In this document: piece by piece, positions 24,577-30,770 of the stretch | Position numbering within the stretch: position 1 is the stretch's first letter | Layout of the letters: each line of letters opens with the position of its first letter | IMG/VR virus record: IMGVR_UViG_3300021405_000007 | Coordinates: 44,107 to 108,106 of that record | Reading direction: 5' to 3' (one strand) | Length of the DNA stretch: 64,000 nucleotides | Source: a virus | Translations under genes and position numbers: made by a program | Notes under the pieces: generated by a model | What the model was told of the DNA's origin: nothing | Databases searched by the model: none | What the model saw: the letters and a program-made list of their open reading frames with translations, nothing else

Positions 24577-25023
24577 TCACGGAGCTTTTAATATAGTTGA
24601 TTGCATAGCCATTAATTTTTTAATCGCATCCGCCTGTGCCTGAATAGCGGCAGAAACCCCTTTAGTGCTATCAAAAACTATTACTCCGGAATTATTATAA
24701 ACTTGGTAAGATGTTTTGACTTCAGGATAATAATACTGAATCGCTGCTACGGCCTCTGGTACACTTGAATACCCTATATATTTGCCATCTTCGGCCACAG
24801 TTAAATGTTCAAGGGCATTAGCAATCTCTTGATCTGCCCACACCACCAGTAAAGTTTTGGCCTCCAATTTCTCGTTTAATAACTGAATTTCAGCATCGAT
24901 ACGAGCACTTTCTGTATTATCTGCTTTTTGCTCTTTGTTTTGAAGTGTTTCCATAGTGGCAAAAGGATCCGACTGCGGACCACAAGAAACTATGAAAAGG
25001 GTTAAGAGCAAAAATTTATACAT
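24577..25023 (-). CDS. Putative lipoprotein
   Basis: 148 residues. The N-terminus MYKFLLLTLFIVSCGPQSDP is a lipoprotein signal with lipobox Cys at residue 14. A coiled segment (ESARIDAEIQLLNEKLEAKT), a mixed middle (PEAVAAIQYYYPEVKTSYQV) and a C-terminal helix (KGVSAAIQAQADAIKKLMAM) follow. Expected at the outer or inner membrane of a Gram-negative host. Possible superinfection-exclusion or spanin-type role, but neither is shown. Confidence 0.7.
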   Translation of the reverse strand: MYKFLLLTLFIVSCGPQSDPFATMETLQNKEQKADNTESARIDAEIQLLNEKLEAKTLLVVWADQEIANALEHLTVAEDGKYIGYSSVPEAVAAIQYYYPEVKTSYQVYNNSGVIVFDSTKGVSAAIQAQADAIKKLMAMQSTILKAP

Positions 25024-25065
25024 TTATTGTCCTTCTGTCATGGTTATAAGTGTTTTTTTTCATAC

Positions 25066-25188
25066 TTACTTCTTTTTTTCTAAATTTGAAGGAAAATTGA
25101 CCAAGGAAGCACCAAGAATAAGCGCAACCGCATAACTTGATAGTGCAGTAATCATAAAGCTATAAATCAATTTATCTTTCATTTTCAT
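25066..25188 (-). CDS. Small single-span membrane protein
   Basis: 40 residues from ATG 25188, seven bases after GGAGG. Longer readings run through the promoter element and are rejected. A basic start (MKMKDK) is followed by LIYSFMITALSSYAVALILG, one membrane helix. It is the first gene after promoter copy c. Confidence 0.6.
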   Translation of the reverse strand: MKMKDKLIYSFMITALSSYAVALILGASLVNFPSNLEKKK

Positions 25189-25210
25189 ATTTCTTAGCCT
25201 CCATAAATAC

Positions 25211-25239
25211 CTCTTCGGCATTTTTAAGGAAAACTTTAG
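25211..25239 (-). promoter_or_regulatory. Accessory-operon promoter element, copy c
   Basis: On the minus strand: CTAAAG, 15-base spacer ending TTAAAAATG, then CCGAAGAG, close to the consensus. It lies at the 3' end of the 25236-25517 gene and 23 bases before the ATG at 25188. Confidence 0.7.
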
Positions 25240-25517
25240 CTCCAAATTATCGGAGGAGAACGACCCTCCCAACTATCAATTAACTCACAATACTTTAGCA
25301 TTTGAATATTAAAGTCATAAGAAATACCTTCCACAACAGATAAATGAGCATCATCGAGTGACATTTCAAGTATCTTGATGTTTCGTTGACAATCATAAAG
25401 TAATATGAATCCATCAACAGTGTAAAAAGTTTTAAGATATATATTTGATCTAGCGCCTATAAAGACATTTATATCAAAAATGGTATTAGAAAAATATGCC
25501 AAAGATTTAGCTCCCAC
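25236..25517 (-). CDS. Hypothetical protein downstream of nrdJ
   Basis: 93 residues if it starts at GTG 25517 behind AAAGGGGG, overlapping the nrdJ stop by 11 bases. A start at 25562 would overlap nrdJ by 56 bases. The sequence is beta/aromatic-rich (FDINVFIGARSNIYLKTFYT; DGFILLYDCQRNIKILEMSL). No family recognised. The start is uncertain. Confidence 0.5.
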   Translation of the reverse strand: MGAKSLAYFSNTIFDINVFIGARSNIYLKTFYTVDGFILLYDCQRNIKILEMSLDDAHLSVVEGISYDFNIQMLKYCELIDSWEGRSPPIIWS

Positions 25518-27144
25518 AAACACCCCCTTTTCCAATTTCACAGATATCAGCACTTTCTTCAAAAACTTTGCCTTCTTGAGATAAAGCTTCTTCTAAAGAA
25601 ACTCTAGTCAAAGGCTGACCACCTCTAGCACCATCCGGATAACAAGTGAATCCCCTTAACCTTTTTGCATATTTTAGCAATATTTTAGAGTATTTATCCA
25701 AAGTTTCATCATTATTGAATTCAGAGCCCCATTGAGGGAGATTGCAGGTAGAACTGATACTCATATCAACATATTGTTGAACATCTGCTTGAAACTTAAC
25801 TCTAGCTTTAAAGTCGATATCAAAAGAATCTTGAATTTGATCTAAAGAAATTCCAGCGGCCAATAAACGTTTAACCGCCCCATCCACTACATATTCATGT
25901 ACCCATTCTCTGTTTTTATCTAAGTATCTACGTTTATAGGCTTTACAGAATAAAGGTTCAATGCCGGTTGTAGTTTCAGCCAAAATGCCAATGCTTCCTG
26001 TAGGAGCTATTGCTCTCTTACCTTTAGGAATTTGAACACCTAAAGCCTTCGCCCAAATATAGGCGGCGCTATCAGACTCTTGTTCATACACATTTAGCCA
26101 TTTGTGAAGTTCCGGCGTGGCTTCGTAATCGAACTTACGAAGCATAAGCCACTCATGTAACCCTCCCAATCCAAGACCAATTCTATTATTCTTTAAACCT
26201 ACTTCTTTAATTTTATTTGTAGGAACATCAGAATATATGCCTCCACATAAGAGAAATATGGTTGCAACATGGCAAACCCGAGCAAACTCTTCTCGAGTAC
26301 TACAACGATTGATCCAAACAGTACCTAAGTTACATTTATCTGAATCGTCAGAAGATACCACCTCTGTGCAGGCATTTCTCAATGATTCATTATCCTTACA
26401 GAAATTGAAACTCATTCCGGGTTCGGCTGTTTTAAATGCCTGTTTGCAGTTTTCCAACCAAATTTTTCTAGCTTGTTTATTTTTGGGATGGTTCTTATTT
26501 TCCATGGCTACAAAGAATTCGGTGTTATATATTACTGAAATATTAGTACCTTCCATAGGAAGGGGAAAATTGAAATCTTTTTGCTTTAATTCCCTCAAAG
26601 GTTCCGACCAATCCTTTAACTTAAGAAAGTTAGGAACATCAGCATGATCCCATTGAAGGCCGGCCCAAATAGCACTTCTTCTAGCACCCCCCTGCATAAT
26701 GTATCTACCAGCTTCAGAAATCATATTCATGAGGGCTATTGGACCAGTACTTTGACCTCCAGTTCTTCGAATAAGAGCACCCTCAGGACGTAAACCAGAG
26801 TAATCAAAACCTATACCCCCGCCAGTCATAAGACAAGCGGTAGCTTTTTGCATAGCATCAGCCCAACCCTCCCTAGAATCCTCGGCACGAAGTAAGAAAC
26901 AGTTATTGACTTGGTGATAGTCTCTACCAGCTGAATATAGGTATCTACCACCCGGAATAAATTTTCTATCTAACATATATTGGAGTACTTCATTTTTTAA
27001 ATCAGAAGGTAGAAGCTGTCCAGTAACCGCCCCAACTACTCTTTCACATGTATCCGCCCAAGTTTCTTGACCATTCATTGAATACTTTTGCTTAAAGATG
27101 TTGTTCGCAAAAGAGGTCGAGAATACATCGAATTTGTCTGTCAC
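25507..27144 (-). CDS. nrdJ: Adenosylcobalamin-dependent (class II) ribonucleotide reductase
   Basis: 545 residues from GTG 27144 behind AAAGG. FIPGGRYLYSAGRDYHQVNN precedes C82, the first redox cysteine. The finger-loop N257-x-C259-x-E261 (NACTEVV) carries the radical and catalytic residues, and C271 is the second redox cysteine. APTGSIGILAETTTGIEPLF is the phosphate-binding loop region; STCNLPQ follows. The C-terminal C-x(6)-C tail (ICEIGKGGVC) would re-reduce the active site. No NrdB-type partner gene is present, which fits class II. It reduces ribonucleotides using B12 supplied by the host, a common phage strategy. First gene of the minus operon ending at 20561. Confidence 0.93.
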   Translation of the reverse strand: MTDKFDVFSTSFANNIFKQKYSMNGQETWADTCERVVGAVTGQLLPSDLKNEVLQYMLDRKFIPGGRYLYSAGRDYHQVNNCFLLRAEDSREGWADAMQKATACLMTGGGIGFDYSGLRPEGALIRRTGGQSTGPIALMNMISEAGRYIMQGGARRSAIWAGLQWDHADVPNFLKLKDWSEPLRELKQKDFNFPLPMEGTNISVIYNTEFFVAMENKNHPKNKQARKIWLENCKQAFKTAEPGMSFNFCKDNESLRNACTEVVSSDDSDKCNLGTVWINRCSTREEFARVCHVATIFLLCGGIYSDVPTNKIKEVGLKNNRIGLGLGGLHEWLMLRKFDYEATPELHKWLNVYEQESDSAAYIWAKALGVQIPKGKRAIAPTGSIGILAETTTGIEPLFCKAYKRRYLDKNREWVHEYVVDGAVKRLLAAGISLDQIQDSFDIDFKARVKFQADVQQYVDMSISSTCNLPQWGSEFNNDETLDKYSKILLKYAKRLRGFTCYPDGARGGQPLTRVSLEEALSQEGKVFEESADICEIGKGGVCGS

Positions 27145-27157
27145 TTTTAGTGCCTTT

Positions 27158-27183
27158 CTTAACGGATTGAAATATCGTTCTTT
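27158..27183 (-). promoter_or_regulatory. Weak accessory-type promoter candidate upstream of nrdJ
   Basis: On the minus strand AAAG, a 14-base spacer and CCGTTAAG precede the nrdJ GTG. The spacer is one base shorter than in the clear copies, so this is only a candidate. GCCGATAG at 27236-27243 on the plus strand may be a degenerate counterpart for the divergent genes but lacks a spaced AAAG. Confidence 0.3.
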
Positions 27184-27272
27184 TTTTAAGACAAAATAAT
27201 TTTATCAAAAAGAACTTGAGAAAGAAAGAAGAAAAGCCGATAGTATTTTTAGAACAAAAAAGGAGTCTTCAT

Positions 27273-27419
27273 ATGTTCATAATTTTAGCAATTTGGATTT
27301 GCACAGCAGCTCAAGTCGCGCCCGTTCCAACTGCAGTAATTGCAACGGGCACCTATGTAACAGCAGATATAGTTATACCAGCGGTAGCTCATTGTGGAAG
27401 TTATTGCAGAGTTTATTAA
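27273..27419 (+). CDS. 48-residue membrane or exported peptide
   Basis: ATG 27273 follows AAAGGAG with good spacing. MFIILAIWICTAAQVAPVPT reads like a signal or membrane helix, and the C-terminus HCGSYCRVY has two Cys that could form a disulphide. The first gene of the plus-strand accessory operon 27273-28818. Function unknown. Confidence 0.6.
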   Translation: MFIILAIWICTAAQVAPVPTAVIATGTYVTADIVIPAVAHCGSYCRVY

Positions 27420-27434
27420 AAAGGAGAAGATTTC

Positions 27435-27641
27435 ATGATTTTAGGGTACATTTTTACTATCATTGCAATTGGGGCCTTATTTACCGTTTACTTTGGACTA
27501 TACGTTTATGGGGTCATTTTAGCGGGAAAAGCGCACCCCGGTTGGGTAGTAGCAGCTTTACTTTTTGGGCCAATCCCTGTTACGGTAGCTATAGTTTACT
27601 TGGTATCTAAAAAGAACTTATTCCTCTTAGGAAAGGATTAA
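27435..27641 (+). CDS. Small two-span membrane protein
   Basis: 68 residues behind AAGGAGA. Two hydrophobic stretches (ILGYIFTIIAIGALFTVYFG; WVVAALLFGPIPVTVAIVYL) flank a short AGKAHPG loop. No homologue recognised. Likely inner membrane. Confidence 0.65.
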   Translation: MILGYIFTIIAIGALFTVYFGLYVYGVILAGKAHPGWVVAALLFGPIPVTVAIVYLVSKKNLFLLGKD

Positions 27642-27644
27642 AAA

Positions 27645-27809
27645 ATGAAAAAATTTTTTCAACAATTATTTTGCGCCCATAAATTTGGAAAACCTAAACA
27701 TATAGAAGAGTTAGGAAATGTTGATGGAAGAATTCGAAAAGTCGAATATGATCTAATAAAATGCAAAAAATGTGATAAAGAACAAATATTTAACGGGATA
27801 GCAAAATGA
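27645..27809 (+). CDS. 54-residue protein with a Cys/His cluster
   Basis: ATG 27645 follows GGAAAGGA. The peptide begins MKKFFQQLFCAHKFGKPKHI and ends with YDLIKCKKCDKEQIFNGIAK. C10, H12, C40 and C43 could bind zinc. Its TGA overlaps the next ATG (ATGA). Function unknown. Confidence 0.6.
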   Translation: MKKFFQQLFCAHKFGKPKHIEELGNVDGRIRKVEYDLIKCKKCDKEQIFNGIAK

Positions 27810-28117
27810 AACAAAAGAAAACAATTCATGAAAAAATTCAAGCAGAATTGCCTGATTTTGCAGCAGAAGTAGCTAATTTAAGTGGTGATCAGCTTAATAA
27901 TCGACTTGCAAAATTGGCTAAAGATTCTGAAGCTAATGAGCAAGCAAAAGAGGAGGATGAAGATCTCTTAAAAGCTAAAGAAAAAGTTCAACTTTATAGC
28001 GAACCTTATAAAGAATTCAAGAAAGTTCTACGGCTTAAAATGAAATATGTAATTGCTTTGGCGGAAGAACGAGGAACCACGGTAGATAAGAAAGATAAAA
28101 ATAAGGAATTAATCTAA
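27806..28117 (+). CDS. Charged helical hypothetical protein
   Basis: 103 residues, Lys/Glu-rich and helical (ELPDFAAEVANLSGDQLNNR; KEEDEDLLKAKEKVQLYSEP). No metal or catalytic motif. It is coupled to both neighbours by overlaps (ATGA before, TAATG after), so the four small genes are a tight operon. Confidence 0.6.
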   Translation: MKQKKTIHEKIQAELPDFAAEVANLSGDQLNNRLAKLAKDSEANEQAKEEDEDLLKAKEKVQLYSEPYKEFKKVLRLKMKYVIALAEERGTTVDKKDKNKELI

Positions 28118-28347
28118 TGGCACCTCGAGAAGCTTTTTGGATCGTTGCAGCTATTTGTATGACAATAGCCTATATAGCGATGAAATATAGTGATTGGAAA
28201 GTATCATATGATAGAGAAACTTTAGACTCTATAGAATGCCCGCCACTATCACATCAAAGACGTAAAGCAGGAAGAAAAGAAAAACAAGAAGCTTGGAAAG
28301 CTAAGAATAAAAAAAGCTCATGCCGATGCAAAGCCAAAAAAGGATAA
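28117..28347 (+). CDS. Small membrane-anchored basic protein
   Basis: 76 residues. One N-terminal hydrophobic helix (FWIVAAICMTIAYIAMKYSD), then a long basic tail (HQRRKAGRKEKQEAWKAKNK; SSCRCKAKKG) that would face the cytoplasm and could contact nucleic acid. Starts by TAATG overlap. Confidence 0.65.
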   Translation: MAPREAFWIVAAICMTIAYIAMKYSDWKVSYDRETLDSIECPPLSHQRRKAGRKEKQEAWKAKNKKSSCRCKAKKG

Positions 28348-28350
28348 AGA

Positions 28351-28818
28351 GTGACCAATAAATCCAAGATCCTATTCCTTGATATCGACGGGGTTTTAAA
28401 TTCTGATGAAGATTGGGTTGAAACTCAGGTATTAGGTCATCCTTATAATAAGGGTTTTGATCACTTGAATAGAACCAAAATTGCTTTACTAGAGCTTTTA
28501 ATAAAAAATACCGATGCTAAGATTGTTCTTTCTTCAACATGGAGAAAATCCGTATCTTTAGATACTTTGCATCGAAAGTTAGTTGAAAGGGGTTCGACTC
28601 TTAAAAGAGAAGTTTTTATAGGTGTAACCGAGGAACTAGGTTTTTGTAGGGGTGATGAGATTCAAGCATATTTGGAAGAGTTTTCCCCAGAAACATATGC
28701 TATCGTAGATGATAACGACGATATGCTTGAGACTCAAGCTGAGCATTTTGTCCAAACAGATGGAACTAGAGGTCTATCTCTTGCAGATGTACGTTTACTG
28801 TCTCATATATTGAAATAA
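28351..28818 (+). CDS. HAD-superfamily hydrolase (HAD_SAK-like)
   Basis: 155 residues from GTG 28351 behind AAAGGA. Motif I is FLDIDGVLN with nucleophile D10 and D12. Motif II is IVLSSTWRK, motif IV is the acidic IVDDNDDM, and the end has FVQTDGTRGL. This pattern is typical of the small HAD domain found in RNA-repair-type and other phosphatases. It would act on a phosphate ester such as a nucleotide or a nucleic acid end. Substrate not determinable. Its stop faces the tube paralogue on the other strand. Confidence 0.82.
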   Translation: MTNKSKILFLDIDGVLNSDEDWVETQVLGHPYNKGFDHLNRTKIALLELLIKNTDAKIVLSSTWRKSVSLDTLHRKLVERGSTLKREVFIGVTEELGFCRGDEIQAYLEEFSPETYAIVDDNDDMLETQAEHFVQTDGTRGLSLADVRLLSHILK

Positions 28819-28822
28819 TATT

Positions 28823-29230
28823 TTATAAGTACTGACCTCTTCGTCCAGTAAATGACCAAGAACCTATCCAAAAGCCCCTAGAATCAACACTTCCAGTACC
28901 AGCTCTAAACTTAACCCCAGAAATCTCATATTTTGGGGTATTGTCTGTATTATCATAAATAGTAACCAGCATCTCAGGTTGCAAAAGAATATCTGAAACA
29001 TTATCTGAATCTAGACCAAAATCAGCCAATGCTTGTTGGTTAGTCTTTAATACTCCTATGGTAACGCTAATTCGATGCCCATTTTCAGCATACTCAGCCA
29101 CTTCTAAATCATCGAGTTGTGGGATTTCTTCTAATTTATTTTCTTGAGTTACTTGAACATTTGTAGCCCAAAGAATGGGTTGGTGATCGATGGTTATAGT
29201 CGCTTTAGCACCAGTAAATACAGTACTCAT
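28823..29230 (-). CDS. Second tail-tube-like protein
   Basis: 135 residues, clearly paralogous to the tube protein at 13650-14090: FTGAKATITI, AEYAENGHRI, LVTIYDNTDN, KFRAGTGSVDSRGF and GSWSFTGRRG line up with the tube motifs. It lies on the opposite strand, in a short operon whose only visible promoter is of the accessory class (29873-29902). It could be a tube-initiator, tail-completion or neck ring, or an early-made decoy that interferes with tails of other phages. All are inference. Confidence 0.8.
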   Translation of the reverse strand: MSTVFTGAKATITIDHQPILWATNVQVTQENKLEEIPQLDDLEVAEYAENGHRISVTIGVLKTNQQALADFGLDSDNVSDILLQPEMLVTIYDNTDNTPKYEISGVKFRAGTGSVDSRGFWIGSWSFTGRRGQYL

Positions 29231-29232
29231 TT

Positions 29233-29394
29233 TTATCTCTTTTTAAAAAAATTAATAAAATCAAAAACTTGAAAAGTTGCACTAATTAAAAAACCTATCC
29301 ATAAAGGTGCGATCAAAAATAGTTGTGCATTTGAGAATAAAATTAATCCAAAACCAAATAAAAAAGCAAAAGCGCCACTCTCATATTTTTTCAT
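29233..29394 (-). CDS. 53-residue membrane protein
   Basis: ATG 29394 overlaps the upstream stop (ATGA). Two hydrophobic stretches (GAFAFLFGFGLILFSNAQLF; LIAPLWIGFLISATFQVFDF) and a basic end (FFKKR) suggest an inner-membrane hairpin. It precedes the tube-like gene by two bases. Confidence 0.6.
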   Translation of the reverse strand: MKKYESGAFAFLFGFGLILFSNAQLFLIAPLWIGFLISATFQVFDFINFFKKR

Positions 29395-29840
29395 TTCTTA
29401 ACCTCGTATTTGGATTTTTCTCTAGACCAATCCCCAGTAGCATTACAAGATGTACAAAATGACCAAAGCATTTGACCGGTATCGGCCCACGTATGATTAC
29501 AAAATCTATTCCCGGGTTCAGCGTGCTCTATAGTAGGGAATCTCTCGTTGGGACTGATCAGCAATCTTCTGTAAGCTGAGAAACTTTGATTACTTATCGC
29601 TGCATGGGTATATTCATGATCTACTATGATATAGTTTTGGGTATCTATAGATAGTTGTTTTATTTTCCCGAATAGATCTTTATAATAAATCACTAACATA
29701 TCGAGTCCAACTGAAGGATCATATTCGATTCTAAGTTCATCGATAATAAAGTCTTCCCACATGGAATAACCATAAGGATTAGTTCTCAACCAGCGATAAT
29801 TCTCATTGATTTTCAGATCTATTAGATCACGAACCACCAT
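29391..29840 (-). CDS. Hypothetical protein with a C-terminal Cys/His cluster
   Basis: 149 residues from ATG 29840 behind GGGAGG. The N-terminal two thirds are mixed alpha/beta with many Tyr and Trp. The C-terminus has RFCNHTWADTG then SFCTSCNATGDW, a C-x-H...C-x-x-C arrangement that could bind zinc. First gene of the operon with the tube-like protein. No family recognised. Confidence 0.6.
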   Translation of the reverse strand: MVVRDLIDLKINENYRWLRTNPYGYSMWEDFIIDELRIEYDPSVGLDMLVIYYKDLFGKIKQLSIDTQNYIIVDHEYTHAAISNQSFSAYRRLLISPNERFPTIEHAEPGNRFCNHTWADTGQMLWSFCTSCNATGDWSREKSKYEVKK

Positions 29841-29872
29841 AAAAGCCTCCCAGTAAGTTAACTTTACACTTA

Positions 29873-29902
29873 CTTATCGGGGTTTGCACTAAAAACCTTT
29901 AG
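29873..29902 (-). promoter_or_regulatory. Accessory-operon promoter element, copy g
   Basis: On the minus strand: CTAAAG, 16-base spacer, CCGATAAG, 33 bases before the ATG at 29840. It faces away from the late-type element at 29947, which is 45 bases distant on the other strand. Confidence 0.6.
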
Positions 29903-29946
29903 AATAAAACCTTTTATAAAAACACCTAGTTATCTTGTTTCTTAAG

Positions 29947-29956
29947 TGTTATAATT
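29947..29956 (+). promoter_or_regulatory. Putative late-block promoter (TGTTATAATT)
   Basis: TGTTATAATT, an exact extended -10, ends 51 bases before the ATG at 30007. The leader contains AGATTCAAATT just before the gene, shared with the leader of the ClpP-like gene at 53155. It would serve the tape-measure and baseplate block. Confidence 0.6.
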
Positions 29957-30006
29957 TTCTGAATACCTTCTGTATTCCAAAATCAAGATTCAAATTAGGA
30001 TATATC

Positions 30007-30387
30007 ATGGAAAACAATAACTTACCCTTTACACTTCCGCCTAAAGAACTACTTTTCAGCATCTCCACAAAAGGATCAATCACCGGCCGCGAATACACTG
30101 GTAATTTTATAATTATACCCCCCAGAGTCAAAGAGATGTCTAAAATTGGTTTAGAGTTAGGAATGTTGGGTGCTGGGGTAAAATTTGAAGATATGCCCTT
30201 TGAAACCAGAATCTTACATTACGCTATAGCTTATTTAAAGGTGCTGTTGGTTCAATCTCCAGAATGGTTCTCAAAAGAAATGGAATTTGGTTTAAACTCA
30301 TATGATCCTAATATAATTATCGAAATTTATAACTTAGCTAAAGAAAAAGTCGATAACTGGTATGATGCCTTGATGCCGAAAGCATAA
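30007..30387 (+). CDS. Probable tail-assembly chaperone, first part
   Basis: 126 residues from ATG 30007 with TAGGA upstream; an upstream frame to 29935 crosses the promoter and is rejected. Starts MENNNLPFTLPPKELL, then a beta part (TGREYTGNFIIIPPRVKEMS) and a helical C-terminal half (ETRILHYAIAYLKVLLVQSP; NIIIEIYNLAKEKVDNWYDA), as in chaperones upstream of tape measures. Immediately before TMP in gene order. Assigned by position and pattern. Confidence 0.65.
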   Translation: MENNNLPFTLPPKELLFSISTKGSITGREYTGNFIIIPPRVKEMSKIGLELGMLGAGVKFEDMPFETRILHYAIAYLKVLLVQSPEWFSKEMEFGLNSYDPNIIIEIYNLAKEKVDNWYDALMPKA

Positions 30388-30393
30388 ACTTCC

Positions 30394-30768
30394 ATGGCTG
30401 ATAAAGATCCTTTTATAGCACTGAAGATGATAGCTTATAGTCGATCTCAACTTCCGCCTAGAGAAGAGGATAGAACTGCTGCTATATTTGTGGACTATGC
30501 TAGACATCAAATTTGTAAGATTAAGAACTTACTTTTCAATGATCCTAAGTGGGAATTGTACACTGCAGAAGAAATTTTAATAGAATTTTTTTGTCTAACA
30601 TTTGATGAAAACGAACAAGCAAGAGAAGCTTTTTTAGCTAAACTACGCGGTGTGGAAGCAGATGATATAAAATGGCTAGAATTGATGAAAACAAAATATG
30701 AAAATGATAAAAAAGAAGAAATAGAGAAAATAAGTAACGGTAAGCCAGAATTTGAGGATACTTTCTAG
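30394..30768 (+). CDS. Probable tail-assembly chaperone, second part
   Basis: 124 residues starting 6 bases after the previous TAA, in the same reading frame and with no Shine-Dalgarno. It is helical and charged (NEQAREAFLAKLRGVEADDI) with a Trp-rich middle (NDPKWELYTAEEILIEFFCL). In many phages the second chaperone is made as an extension of the first by frameshift. Here the shared frame would allow stop readthrough or reinitiation instead. Confidence 0.65.
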   Translation: MADKDPFIALKMIAYSRSQLPPREEDRTAAIFVDYARHQICKIKNLLFNDPKWELYTAEEILIEFFCLTFDENEQAREAFLAKLRGVEADDIKWLELMKTKYENDKKEEIEKISNGKPEFEDTF

Positions 30769-30770
30769 TC

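Noticed and set aside
27236-27243. GCCGATAG as a plus-strand accessory promoter for 27273
   Set aside because: No AAAG at 15-16 bases upstream; too degenerate to count as a copy.
30380-30400. Programmed -1 frameshift between tail chaperone genes
   Set aside because: The two frames are the same, so no frameshift is needed; readthrough is the relevant alternative.
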